From the NCBI RefSeq assembly GCF_041262565.1, contig NZ_JBGCCJ010000001.1, forward strand, positions 1-64,000: a stretch of DNA of 64,000 nt. The letters run 5' to 3'. Positions 1 through 8,513 of the stretch are shown here, piece by piece. The position numbers were made by a program, and so were the translations under genes. Under the pieces are notes generated by a model that did not search any database, was not told where the DNA came from, and saw only the letters and a list, made by a program, of their open reading frames with translations. The stretch comes from Leifsonia sp. EB41 (lineage in GTDB: Bacteria; Actinomycetota; Actinomycetes; Actinomycetales; Microbacteriaceae). Each line of letters begins with the position of its first letter. The first letter of the stretch is position 1.

Positions 1-74
1 GCATCGATGCGATCGCGGTGCTCGATGCGTGGAACGCGACCCCGTCGGTGGAGCACCGGGCGGGGGTGGCGTGA
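1..74 (+). CDS. yraN: YraN/UPF0102 family protein, C-terminal fragment
   Basis: Only the last 23 codons are inside the window. The residues end in a PSVEHRAGVA tail ahead of the TGA at 72-74, which resembles the C-terminus of UPF0102 (YraN) nuclease-fold proteins. Its stop overlaps the ATG of comM (ATGA). In actinomycetes yraN commonly precedes comM, dprA and xerC, which is the order here, so the assignment leans on context as much as on the short peptide. Confidence 0.6.
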   Translation, partial: IDAIAVLDAWNATPSVEHRAGVA

Positions 75-1615
75 TGGCGCTCGCACGCACGTTCGCCGTG
101 GCGCTGAGCGGGATGCGGGGCGACATCGTGGAGGTGGAGGCCGATATCTCCGCCGGGCTGCCCGCCTTCGTGCTCATCGGCCTGCCCGATGCCGCGCTCG
201 GCGAGTCCCGCAAGCGCGTCTCCGCGGCGGCCGCCAACGCCGGGTGCACGCTCACGCAGCGCAAGCTGACCGTGAACCTGTCGCCGGCCTCTTTGCGCAA
301 GCAGGGCTCCGGTTTCGATCTCGCGATCGCGGTTGCCGCGCTGGCGGCCTCCGGCGAGGTCCCCGTCGAGTCGGCGGCCGGGGCCGTCCACATCGGCGAG
401 CTCGGCCTCGACGGCCGCCTGCGTCCGGTCCCCGGCGTGCTGCCCGCGGTTCTCGCAGCGCGCGATGCCGGGTTCGCGAGGGTCCTGGTGCCGACGGCGA
501 ACGCCGAGGAGGCCCTTCTGGTCGACGGGATCGACGTGGTGCCGGTCGTCGGGTTGCGCAGCGCCGCTATCGCGCACGGCGCGGAGCTGGACCCGGTGGA
601 GGAGGAGCCGGTCGCCCTCGCCGCTGAGCCCGGCCCTGCGGCGGAGGAACCGGACATGGCCGACGTGGCCGGCAACGACGACGCGGTCGACGCGTTCGTC
701 GCCGCGGCAGCCGGCGGTCACAACGTGTCGATGATCGGCCCGCCCGGAGCGGGCAAGACCATGCTGGCGCGCCGCCTGCCGTCCCTGCTGCCCGACCTCA
801 CCACCGAGCAGGCCCTGGAGACGACCTCCATCCGCTCCCTGTCCGGCCGCGGCGTGGGCGGCGGCCTGATCCTGCGCCCGCCGTTCGAGGCCCCGCACCA
901 CACCGCGTCGTCCGCGGCCCTCGTCGGCGGCGGCAGCGGACGGCTGGTGCCAGGGGCGATCGCGCGGGCGTCGAACGGCGTGCTGTTCCTGGACGAGGCG
1001 GCGGAGTTCCAGCCCAACGTTCTCGACGCCCTCCGTCAACCGCTGGAGTCCGGCTCGATCGCCGTCGACCGCGCGGCCGCGAGCGCCACGTTCCCCGCAC
1101 GCTTCCAGCTCGTCCTCGCCTCGAACCCGTGTCCGTGCGGCCGCTACGGCTCGGCCGACGAGGAGTGCTCGTGCACCCCCGCCGCGCGCCGCCGCTACCT
1201 CACGCGACTCTCTGGCCCACTCCTCGACCGCGTCGACATCCGCCTCGCCGTGCGGCGGTTGGGGTTGGGCGCCCTGCGAACCGCGTCGGACGGCAGCGCC
1301 CCGTCGCGCACGAGCCGAGAGCTGCGCGTGACGGTGGAGCACGCCCGCGCCGCCGCCCGCGAACGCCTGCACGGCACGGGCTGGACGACGAACTCCCAAG
1401 CCGCAGGAACGTGGCTCAGAGCCCCCGAACACCAGCTCGCGGCGTCATCCCGCGCCACCCTCGACCGCTCCCTGGAACGCGGCGCCCTCACGATGCGCGG
1501 CTACGACCGTACCCTCCGCGTCGCCTGGACGCTCGCAGACCTCGACGGCGCGGCCAGTCCGACCGCCGAGCACGTGGCACGAGCGCTGTACCTGAGGCGA
1601 GGTGCGTTCGCATGA
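74..1615 (+). CDS. comM: YifB/ComM family Mg-chelatase-like AAA+ ATPase
   Basis: This is a 513-residue protein. An N-terminal ChlI/Lon-like S5 fold covers roughly residues 15-140. The AAA+ module has Walker A GPPGAGKT at residues 222-229 and Walker B in NGVLFLDEAAEF. A cysteine cluster (CPCG...CSC) precedes the arginine-rich sensor region, as usual in this family. ComM homologues are hexameric helicases that promote branch migration during integration of transforming DNA. The ATG at 74 overlaps the yraN stop, indicating coupling. The stop overlaps the next ATG at 1612, so comM, the small ORF and dprA look like one coupled unit. Confidence 0.93.
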   Translation: MALARTFAVALSGMRGDIVEVEADISAGLPAFVLIGLPDAALGESRKRVSAAAANAGCTLTQRKLTVNLSPASLRKQGSGFDLAIAVAALAASGEVPVESAAGAVHIGELGLDGRLRPVPGVLPAVLAARDAGFARVLVPTANAEEALLVDGIDVVPVVGLRSAAIAHGAELDPVEEEPVALAAEPGPAAEEPDMADVAGNDDAVDAFVAAAAGGHNVSMIGPPGAGKTMLARRLPSLLPDLTTEQALETTSIRSLSGRGVGGGLILRPPFEAPHHTASSAALVGGGSGRLVPGAIARASNGVLFLDEAAEFQPNVLDALRQPLESGSIAVDRAAASATFPARFQLVLASNPCPCGRYGSADEECSCTPAARRRYLTRLSGPLLDRVDIRLAVRRLGLGALRTASDGSAPSRTSRELRVTVEHARAAARERLHGTGWTTNSQAAGTWLRAPEHQLAASSRATLDRSLERGALTMRGYDRTLRVAWTLADLDGAASPTAEHVARALYLRRGAFA

Positions 1616-1866
1616 GCAGGATCTGGGTCGACCTCATCCGCGCGGAGTGCGAGAACCCGGAGCGCGGGCGCGAGAGGTGGTGCCGCGAGTGTGCAGTGTG
1701 GCGGCTGGCGGCCGGGGTAGCGGAAGCGGGAGGAGAAGGAGACTTGGGGGCGGATGCGGAGGAGGTGCGTCGCCGGGTCGCTGAGCAGGCTGCCGAGGCG
1801 GCGGAGGACGTTCGAGACTCGGTGGCGGGCCCGGACGCCGCCGAGACAGTGGAGGACGCCCGATGA
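1612..1866 (+). CDS. Small uncharacterised protein between comM and dprA
   Basis: An 84-residue ORF fills the gap between comM and dprA and overlaps both neighbours by ATGA, the signature of translational coupling. The N-terminal half is basic and aromatic with three cysteines (a CEN motif, then WCREC). The C-terminal half is an acidic, alanine- and glutamate-rich helix likely to form a coiled coil. I recognise no family. The exact double overlap argues that it is translated. Its position suggests a role with DNA processing, but that is only inference. Confidence 0.65.
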   Translation: MSRIWVDLIRAECENPERGRERWCRECAVWRLAAGVAEAGGEGDLGADAEEVRRRVAEQAAEAAEDVRDSVAGPDAAETVEDAR

Positions 1867-2924
1867 GCGTCGGAACATTCCCCGGGCTGACGTCCCGGGA
1901 GATCGCGTCCCTCATCGGCAGAGTCTCCGCGGGCATGGAGTATCCGGACGAGCCGTCGATGCTCGCGGCCGCGGCGCGGGCCGCCCTGTCCTCGGCGATC
2001 GAGCCGGGCGACACCGACGCCGCGCTCCTGGTGGGCTCGTTCGGCCCACTGCCGACCCTCAACGCCGTGACCGGCGACACCTCGCCGCAGACCGTCCGCG
2101 CCGCGCTCCGCGACGTCGGCGCGCCGGCCCTCCCGCCGATCGACCGGCTTCGTGACGCCCTCGACCGGTGGCGCGGACGCCTCCCGCGGGCACCGCTCCA
2201 CGCTCCGCTGGAACGTGCCGCCCACCTCGGCGCGCGGCTCGTGACGCCGGAGCACCCGGCTTGGCCCACCGCTCTCGACAGTCTGGAACTCGGCGCGCCT
2301 CTCACCCTCTGGGTGCGCGGCGACCCCGCTCGGCTGGCCAGCCTCTCGCGCTCCATCGCGCTCGTCGGAGCCCGCGCAGCCAGTGGGTACGGCGAGCACG
2401 TCGCACTGGAGAGCGCGGCCGGCCTGAGCGACCGCGGCTTCGCGATCGTCTCCGGAGGCGCGTACGGCGTCGACGCCGCCGCCCACCGCGCGGCACTGTC
2501 GAGCGGCCAGGTCACCGTCGCATTCCTCGCCGGAGGCGTGGACCGCCTCTACCCGGCAGGGAACGACGACCTCCTCCAACGCATCGCCGGCACCGGCCTG
2601 CTGATGGCCGAGCTCCCACCAGGCTCCACACCGACACGCTGGCGTTTCCTGATGCGCAACCGGCTGATCGCCGCCGCGAGCAATGCGACCGTGGTCGTGG
2701 AGGCCGGCGCCCGCTCCGGCTCCCTGAACACGGCCGGCCACGCCGCCCAGCTCGGGCGCCCCCTGGGAGCCGTCCCCGGTCCGATCACCTCGCCGGCGTC
2801 CGCGGGCTGCCATCGCCTCATCCGCGAGTACGGCGCTATCTGCGTCACCAGCCCCGACGAGATGGCGGAACTGGCCGAGCCGCTGGGCGCGCTCCTCGGC
2901 GCGGGGGAGTCAGACGTAGGGTGA
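1863..2924 (+). CDS. dprA: DNA-processing protein DprA (Smf)
   Basis: This 353-residue protein has a Rossmann-like core with SIALVGARAASGYG, the SGGAYGVDAAAH loop, LAGGVDRLYPAGN and FLMRNRLIAA motifs characteristic of DprA. The family binds incoming single-stranded DNA and loads RecA during transformation. It starts inside the stop of the small upstream ORF. The N-terminal region of about 130 residues is less conserved and probably holds the SAM-like domain. Competence itself is not demonstrated by this window, because no DNA-uptake pilus genes are present. Confidence 0.95.
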   Translation: MSVGTFPGLTSREIASLIGRVSAGMEYPDEPSMLAAAARAALSSAIEPGDTDAALLVGSFGPLPTLNAVTGDTSPQTVRAALRDVGAPALPPIDRLRDALDRWRGRLPRAPLHAPLERAAHLGARLVTPEHPAWPTALDSLELGAPLTLWVRGDPARLASLSRSIALVGARAASGYGEHVALESAAGLSDRGFAIVSGGAYGVDAAAHRAALSSGQVTVAFLAGGVDRLYPAGNDDLLQRIAGTGLLMAELPPGSTPTRWRFLMRNRLIAAASNATVVVEAGARSGSLNTAGHAAQLGRPLGAVPGPITSPASAGCHRLIREYGAICVTSPDEMAELAEPLGALLGAGESDVG

Positions 2925-3012
2925 CCGATGACCACTCGTACTGTTGCCCGGAATCGGCCGCGTCCGGTGCGTCCGCGGCCGGGTGGCGGCGCCGATGACG
3001 GATGCTGGGGGA

Positions 3013-3996
3013 GTGAACCTCCGTCTCGCCGTCGACGGCTACCTGCGCCACCTGGAGGTGGAGCGCGGGTACTCGGCGCAGACGGTGCGGGCCTACCGCT
3101 CCGATCTCGCCCAGTTCAAGCGGTTCGCCGAATCGCGCGGGGTGACCGGCACGGAGGCGCTCACCCTCGATCTGTTCCGGGACTGGCTGTGGGAGGGGGC
3201 GCAGCAGCAGCTCGCCCGCGCCACGCTCGCGCGGCGATCGGCTGCGGTGCGCGGCTTCAGCGGTTGGAACGCGCGGATCGGCGGTTCGAGTGCGCAACCG
3301 AGCGGCCCTGTGCTCGCGGGCGGGGGTGTGTCCGCGGATGACGCTGAGGCGCTGACCAGGGCCGACGTCCCCGACCCGGCTGCCCGCCTGCGCGCGCCCA
3401 AGCCCGACAAGCACCTCCCGCGCGTGATCACCCGGGCGCAGATCGACGGGCTGCTCGACGCGCTCGCGGCCCGGGCGGAGGGCGGGGAGCCCGGCGCGAT
3501 CCGGGATGTCGCGGTCATCGAGGTGCTGTATGCGGCCGGGATCCGGGTCAGCGAGCTCACCGGGCTCGATGTCGACGACGTCGACCTCGAGCGGCTGACG
3601 CTGCGGGTCGTCGGCAAGGGGAACAAGGAGCGGGTCGTCCCGTTCGGTGTGCCTGCGCTGCGCGCGATCCGGCGTTACCTCCAGGTCGCACGGCCGGCGC
3701 TCGCCGCCGAGGGGTCAGGCCCGGCGCTGCTGCTCGGGGCACGCGGCGGGCGGCTCGGCACGCGTGCGGTCTACCAGCTCGTGGCGTCGCTGCTCGTCGA
3801 CCTGCCCGGCGGCGGGCCGGCCGGTCCGCACACCCTGCGCCACACCGCCGCCACGCACCTGCTCGACGGGGGAGCGGACCTGCGGGCGGTCCAGGAGATC
3901 CTCGGGCACGCCAGCCTCGGGACCACCCAGATCTACACCCACGTCTCCAGCGAACGGCTCAAGGAGAGCTACCGCCTCGCCCATCCCCGCGCCTGA
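3013..3996 (+). CDS. xerC: Tyrosine recombinase XerC
   Basis: This 327-residue site-specific recombinase acts on chromosome-dimer resolution sites. The N-terminal SAM-like core-binding domain starts at NLRLAVDGYLRHLEVERG. The catalytic domain shows Arg in AAGIRVSEL, Lys in GKGNKERVVP, His-x-x-Arg in HTLRHTAAT, and His and Tyr in GHASLGTTQIYTHV. I chose GTG 3013: it begins the conserved domain exactly and lies six bases after a GATGCT hexamer (3001-3006), a leaderless-type arrangement. An in-frame ATG at 2995 is the alternative. The 3' end overlaps the convergent M23 gene by 28 bp. Confidence 0.93.
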   Translation: MNLRLAVDGYLRHLEVERGYSAQTVRAYRSDLAQFKRFAESRGVTGTEALTLDLFRDWLWEGAQQQLARATLARRSAAVRGFSGWNARIGGSSAQPSGPVLAGGGVSADDAEALTRADVPDPAARLRAPKPDKHLPRVITRAQIDGLLDALAARAEGGEPGAIRDVAVIEVLYAAGIRVSELTGLDVDDVDLERLTLRVVGKGNKERVVPFGVPALRAIRRYLQVARPALAAEGSGPALLLGARGGRLGTRAVYQLVASLLVDLPGGGPAGPHTLRHTAATHLLDGGADLRAVQEILGHASLGTTQIYTHVSSERLKESYRLAHPRA

Positions 3997-4634
3997 CGCA
4001 ACGGCCGCGCGGCGCCGCGGGGGAGGCTCCGTCCCTGGCGGAGCGGCAGCAGCACCGACCGCGGCGGCCGGTCGAAGAACAGCAGCGGCGACACGTACTC
4101 CCCGTCGACGCGCACGCCGACGTGGAGGCAGGCGCCGGAGCAGTGCGCGCCCGCGCCGACGACGCCGAGCACCATCCCGCGCGTCACCGGGTCGCCCACG
4201 GCCAGACCTTCCGCCACGACGGGCTCATAGGACGAGAGCACGCCCGACCCGTGGTCCAGGGTGAGCACCGGCCGGTCCACGACCACCCCGACGAAGTGCA
4301 CCGTCGCATCCGAGGGGGCGGTCACGATAGCGCCGGGCGGCGCCGCGAGGTCGATCCCGCGGTGCCCGGCGGCGTACGGCGAAGGCGGGGCCTCGTAGGG
4401 CCGGACCATCCGGAGCGGTGCGAGCGGCCACGACCAGGGCGGCGAGACGCGCGAGGTCCCCGGGGAGGCCGCAGCGGTCCTGGGCGAGACAACCGCGCTG
4501 GCGGCCGGCTCAGCGACCCCACCTACCGGCTCAGCGACACCTGCGCGCCCGACGAAGACCGCGATCGTCACCACCACCGCGACAGCGACCCCCGCCGCTC
4601 TCGACACACCCCACATCCTCCAGCACCTCCGCAT
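3969..4634 (-). CDS. M23-family (LytM-like) envelope protein, degenerate catalytic site
   Basis: This is a 221-residue protein with one N-terminal hydrophobic segment (about residues 12-32), a Ala/Pro/Ser-rich linker and a C-terminal M23 domain. The zinc ligands are visible as His and Asp in GHRGIDLAAPPG and His in CLHVGV. The first histidine of the usual H-x-H is cysteine, and the usual Y-x-H segment reads SSYEPV, so both general catalytic histidines appear absent. An M23 gene near rpsB is common in actinomycetes. The start at 4634 has GGAGG upstream; ATG 4616 is a possible alternative. Likely a membrane-anchored cell-wall-binding or regulatory protein rather than an active peptidase. Confidence 0.85.
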   Translation of the reverse strand: MRRCWRMWGVSRAAGVAVAVVVTIAVFVGRAGVAEPVGGVAEPAASAVVSPRTAAASPGTSRVSPPWSWPLAPLRMVRPYEAPPSPYAAGHRGIDLAAPPGAIVTAPSDATVHFVGVVVDRPVLTLDHGSGVLSSYEPVVAEGLAVGDPVTRGMVLGVVGAGAHCSGACLHVGVRVDGEYVSPLLFFDRPPRSVLLPLRQGRSLPRGAARPLRQARGWARR

Positions 4635-4811
4635 CCAGCCTCCGCCACCGACCGCCTCCCCACCCGCGGCCCGGCCCGATCCGTGCGCAACTCCCGCCCG
4701 CCCCCTCCCTGTGGAGGACTCTTCTGCACACGAACGAGTCGGCGTACCGTGACCAGCGCACGTTCCGCCGTCCTCCTCAGAGGGCGACGACCCGATGGAG
4801 GAGGGGGTCTC

Positions 4812-6320
4812 ATGTCCGATCAGCGCAGCACCGGATCCGAGCGGGAGGAGGAGAACGTTCCGCAGCCCACCGCAGCGATGCGGCGGAAGGTCGTCGGGCT
4901 CGCCGTCGCCGCCGCGATGGGCGGGTTCCTGTTCGGTTTCGACTCCTCGGTCATCAACGGGGCGGTCGACTCGATCCAGCACAATTTCAAGCTCAACGCG
5001 TTCGTCACCGGGTTCATCGTCGCCATCGCCCTGCTCGGCTGTGCGCTCGGCGCCTACCTCGCCGGGCGGCTCGCCGACCGGTGGGGCCGCATCCGGGTGA
5101 TGCTCATCGGCGCGGTCCTGTTCCTGGCCAGCTCGATCGGCGCCGGCCTCTCGTTCTCCGTCTGGGACCTCGGCTTCTGGCGCATCATCGGCGGTCTCGG
5201 CATCGGCATCGCGTCCGTGGTCGCGCCGGCCTACATCGCGGAGATCGCGCCCAAGCAGCGCCGCGGCGGCCTCGCCTCGCTCCAGCAGCTCGCCATCACG
5301 ATCGGTATCTTCGTGGCGCTGCTGTCCGACGCGCTGCTGGCGGGAGCCGCGGGTGCGGCCGCCAACCAGCTCTGGTTCGGGCTGGAGGCCTGGCGGTGGA
5401 TGTTCCTCGTCGGCGTCATCCCCTCGGTCATCTACGGCATCCTGGCGCTGCGCCTGCCGGAGTCCCCGCGCTACCTGCTGTCCACCGGACGGCACGACGA
5501 GGCGCGGGAGATCTTCGCCACGCTGGTGCCGGAGGAGGACGTCGACCGGCAGGTGCGCGACATCGAGCACGCCATCGAGGAGGACAAGGACGCCGCCAAG
5601 GGCACCCTCCGCGGCAACCGCTTCGGCCTGAAGCCCATCGTCTGGATCGGCATCATCCTGTCCGTGTTCCAGCAGTTCGTCGGCATCAACGTGATCTTCT
5701 ACTACTCGACGACGCTCTGGAAGGCGGTGGGCTTCACCGAGAGCAACTCGCTGCTCATCACCGTCATCACCTCCGTCACGAACGTGGTGGTGACGATCGT
5801 GGCGATCCTGCTGGTGGACCGGGTCGGCCGGCGGCCGATCCTGCTCACCGGCTCCGTGGGTATGGCCCTGTCGCTCGCGGTCATGGCGCTCGCGTTCAGC
5901 TTCTCCGACAAAGTCAACGGCGCCGTCAGCCTCCCCAACCCGTGGGGGCCGATCGCGCTGGTGGCGGCGAACCTCTTCGTGATCTGCTTCGGCGCCTCCT
6001 GGGGCCCGCTGGTCTGGGTGCTGCTGGGCGAGATCTTCCCGCCGCGCATCCGCGGCGCTGCGCTCGGCGTTGCGGCCTCCGCGCAGTGGATCGCGAACTT
6101 CCTCGTCACGGTCTCCTTCCCGCCGATGTCGGACTTCTCGCTGCCGTTCACGTACGGGATGTACGCGATCTTCGCCGCCCTGTCGTTCTTCTTCGTCTTC
6201 TTCAAGGTGCCGGAGACGAACGGGATGGCGCTGGAGCACGCCGAGACGCTGTTCGCCAACGCGGGACGCAGCCGCGGCCCGCAGGTGCGGTCGTCAGGGG
6301 ACACCGTCCCGCGCCGGTGA
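4812..6320 (+). CDS. Sugar-porter family MFS transporter
   Basis: A 502-residue, 12-TM major facilitator protein of the sugar-porter family. It shows the GFLFGFDSSVINGA first helix, DRWGR after TM2, PESPRYLL before the central loop, DRVGRRPILL after TM8 and PETNG after TM12, all diagnostic for sugar/H+ symporters such as GalP, XylE and GlcP. The start at 4812 is preceded by a strong purine run (GGAGGAGGGGG). It is transcribed away from the M23 gene and sits between that gene and rpsB, interrupting an otherwise conserved neighbourhood. The substrate cannot be read from sequence. Confidence 0.93.
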   Translation: MSDQRSTGSEREEENVPQPTAAMRRKVVGLAVAAAMGGFLFGFDSSVINGAVDSIQHNFKLNAFVTGFIVAIALLGCALGAYLAGRLADRWGRIRVMLIGAVLFLASSIGAGLSFSVWDLGFWRIIGGLGIGIASVVAPAYIAEIAPKQRRGGLASLQQLAITIGIFVALLSDALLAGAAGAAANQLWFGLEAWRWMFLVGVIPSVIYGILALRLPESPRYLLSTGRHDEAREIFATLVPEEDVDRQVRDIEHAIEEDKDAAKGTLRGNRFGLKPIVWIGIILSVFQQFVGINVIFYYSTTLWKAVGFTESNSLLITVITSVTNVVVTIVAILLVDRVGRRPILLTGSVGMALSLAVMALAFSFSDKVNGAVSLPNPWGPIALVAANLFVICFGASWGPLVWVLLGEIFPPRIRGAALGVAASAQWIANFLVTVSFPPMSDFSLPFTYGMYAIFAALSFFFVFFKVPETNGMALEHAETLFANAGRSRGPQVRSSGDTVPRR

Positions 6321-6345
6321 CGCGGCCCGGCCGGGGCCGGGATCC

Positions 6346-6354
6346 TGATAGGAT
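6346..6354 (+). promoter_or_regulatory. Putative extended -10 promoter of rpsB
   Basis: TGATAGGAT matches an extended -10 (TGnTANNNT). Transcription would start near 6361, giving a leader of about 236 nt before rpsB. Confidence 0.45.
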
Positions 6355-6596
6355 GTCCACTGCACTCCGCATGTCGGAGTGACTACGCGTGTCCGGACGC
6401 CCTCGACGAGAACATCTTCGATGGGGGTGTGCGCCTCTCCACCGGTCTCCCGCTCATCCACCACGGTCCTCCGTGCGGAAGCGCGGGTGCGGGGAGGTGC
6501 GGGGCACCAGGAGCGGCGGCCGATCGGCTTCCGCTGGACAACCGAGAGTCGTGACCCCGCCGTGAGGCCGGGCGCGCAAGAACAGGAGAACGGCAA
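6355..6596 (+). promoter_or_regulatory. Long rpsB 5' leader with a 5' hairpin
   Basis: The 242 bases before rpsB hold no supported gene. A perfect 7-bp stem with a 5-nt loop (CACTCCG at 6363-6369, CGGAGTG at 6375-6381) lies at the expected 5' end of the transcript. Ribosomal-protein operons are often autoregulated through such leaders, so this is a candidate S2-responsive element. No named RNA family was recognised. Confidence 0.4.
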
Positions 6597-7514
6597 ATGG
6601 CCGTCGTCACCATGCGCCAGCTGCTCGACAGCGGCGTCCACTTCGGACACCAGACCCGCCGCTGGAACCCGAAGATGAAGCGCTTCATCCTCACCGAGCG
6701 CTCGGGCAGCTACATCATCGACCTGCAGCAGTCGCTCGCGTACATCGACAAGACGTACGAGTTCGTCCGCGAGACCGTCGCCCACGGCGGCACCATCCTC
6801 TTCGTCGGCACCAAGAAGCAGGCGCAGCAGGCCATCGCCGAGCAGGCGACCCGCGTGGGCCAGCCCTACGTCAACCAGCGCTGGCTGGGCGGTCTGCTGA
6901 CCAACTTCCAGACCGTGTCCAAGCGCCTCGCCCGCATGAAGGAGCTCGAGGAGCTCGACTTCGAGGGCACCACCAGCGGCTTCACCAAGAAGGAGCTGCT
7001 GATCAAGAAGCGCGAGCTGGACAAGCTCCACAAGTCGCTCGGCGGCATCCGCAACCTGGCCAAGACCCCGAGCGCCATCTGGGTCGTGGACACCAAGAAG
7101 GAGCACCTCGCGATCGACGAGGCGAAGAAGCTGGGCATCCCGGTCATCGCCATCCTCGACACGAACTGCGACCCGGACGAGGTCCAGTACCCGATCCCGG
7201 GCAACGACGACGCCATCCGCTCCGTCACGCTCCTCACCCGCATCGTCGCCGACGCCGCGGCCGAGGGCCTCATCCAGCGTCACCAGAAGCCGGAAGAGGG
7301 CGCAGAGCCGGCCGAGCCGCTCGCCGAGTGGGAGCAGGAGCTCCTGGCCCAGCCGAGCGACGAGGTCCAGGCCTCCGCCGAGAACGAGAAGGCCGCTGAC
7401 GCCGACCTCGCCGAGGCCAAGGCGGACTCCGCCGAGGTCGTCGCCGAGGGCGAGGCCGACGCCGAGGCCACGGCGGACTCCGCCGAGGGCGAAGCCGACG
7501 CCGAGGCCAAGTAA
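6597..7514 (+). CDS. rpsB: 30S ribosomal protein S2
   Basis: This 305-residue protein has the S2 signatures [39 protein letters not shown] and PGNDDAIRS. The core ends near residue 225 and is followed by a long acidic Ala/Glu/Asp-rich tail containing repeated EADAEA and ADSAE units, typical of high-GC actinomycetes. S2 joins the small subunit late and helps place the mRNA. AGGAGAA precedes the ATG. It forms an operon with tsf, 41 bp downstream. Confidence 0.98.
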   Translation: MAVVTMRQLLDSGVHFGHQTRRWNPKMKRFILTERSGSYIIDLQQSLAYIDKTYEFVRETVAHGGTILFVGTKKQAQQAIAEQATRVGQPYVNQRWLGGLLTNFQTVSKRLARMKELEELDFEGTTSGFTKKELLIKKRELDKLHKSLGGIRNLAKTPSAIWVVDTKKEHLAIDEAKKLGIPVIAILDTNCDPDEVQYPIPGNDDAIRSVTLLTRIVADAAAEGLIQRHQKPEEGAEPAEPLAEWEQELLAQPSDEVQASAENEKAADADLAEAKADSAEVVAEGEADAEATADSAEGEADAEAK

Positions 7515-7555
7515 CCCACTCACACCACTTCGAGTCAGAAGGTTCCACTCAGAAC

Positions 7556-8386
7556 ATGGCAAACATCAGCATCGCTGACATCAAGGCCCTGCGCGAGCAG
7601 CTCGGCACCGGAATGGTCGACACCAAGAAGGCCCTCGAGGAGGCCGGTGGCGACATCGAGAAGGCGACCGAGATCCTCCGCCTCAAGGGCGCCAAGGGCA
7701 ACGCGAAGCGCGCCGACCGCTCCACCTCCGAGGGCCTCGTGGCCGCGAAGGAGAACGGCCACGGCGCCGCGACGATGATCGAGCTCGCCTGCGAGACCGA
7801 CTTCGTCGCGAAGGGCGAGAAGTTCATCGCCCTCGCCGACAAGGTGCTCGACGCGGCAGCCGCCGCGGGCGCCACCACCGTCGAGGAGGCGCTTGCCGCC
7901 CCCGCCGGGTCGCAGACCGTCGCCGAGCTCATCGGTGACGAGGCCGCGATCCTCGGCGAGAAGGTGGAGCTCCGCCGCATCGCCGTCGTCTCGGGCGAGA
8001 ACTTCGCGATCTACCTGCACAAGACCTCCAAGGACCTGCCCCCGCAGGTCGGCGTGGTCGTCGGTTACGCCGGCGCCGACGCGGAGACCGCCCGCAGCAT
8101 CGCGCAGCACATCTCCTTCGCGAACCCGACCTACCTCACGCGTGAGGACGTCCCGGCCGAAGAGGTCGAGAACGAGCGTCGCATCGTCGAGGAGATCTCG
8201 CGCAACGAGGGCAAGCCGGAGGCCGCCCTGCCGAAGATCATCGAGGGTCGCCTCGGCGCCTACTTCAAGCAGGTCGCCCTGCTCGAGCAGGACTACGCCC
8301 GCGACAACAAGCAGAACATCGCCCAGGTCCTCAAGGACTCGGGTCTGACCGTCTCGGGCTTCGCCCGCTTCAAGGTCGGCGCCTGA
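7556..8386 (+). CDS. tsf: Elongation factor Ts
   Basis: A 276-residue EF-Ts. The N-terminal UBA-like domain carries LREQLGTGMVDTKKALEEAGGD, and the core contains the TDFVA motif that inserts into EF-Tu to release GDP. It follows rpsB in the near-universal rpsB-tsf order and ends at a strong intrinsic terminator (8397-8435), so pyrH is transcribed separately. Confidence 0.98.
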   Translation: MANISIADIKALREQLGTGMVDTKKALEEAGGDIEKATEILRLKGAKGNAKRADRSTSEGLVAAKENGHGAATMIELACETDFVAKGEKFIALADKVLDAAAAAGATTVEEALAAPAGSQTVAELIGDEAAILGEKVELRRIAVVSGENFAIYLHKTSKDLPPQVGVVVGYAGADAETARSIAQHISFANPTYLTREDVPAEEVENERRIVEEISRNEGKPEAALPKIIEGRLGAYFKQVALLEQDYARDNKQNIAQVLKDSGLTVSGFARFKVGA

Positions 8387-8396
8387 CCCAGGCATG

Positions 8397-8435
8397 AAGG
8401 AGTCCGGATCGTGAATCACGATCCGGACTCCTTTT
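8397..8435 (+). terminator. Rho-independent terminator after tsf
   Basis: A perfect 17-bp stem (8397-8413 with 8417-8433) closes a 3-nt AAT loop and runs into TTTTC. It begins 10 bp after the tsf stop codon. Confidence 0.92.
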
Positions 8436-8476
8436 CTGTGCCCGGCTCTCCCTGTTCAGGCACAGCGGGCACGCAC

Positions 8477-8482
8477 TAGCGT
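8477..8482 (+). promoter_or_regulatory. Putative -10 of pyrH promoter
   Basis: TAGCGT follows the tsf terminator, with a weak TTCAGG (8455-8460) 16 bp upstream. The predicted leader is about 25 nt and carries GGAAGGA. Confidence 0.35.
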
Positions 8483-8513
8483 TAACGAAACACACGGAAG
8501 GACTCCCACACAC

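Noticed and set aside
3969-6239. A 756-codon version of the M23 protein extending antisense to the MFS gene
   Set aside because: The upstream 535 codons are antisense to a clear transporter and rich in Arg/Asp/His. The signal segment and GGAGG support the short form at 4634.
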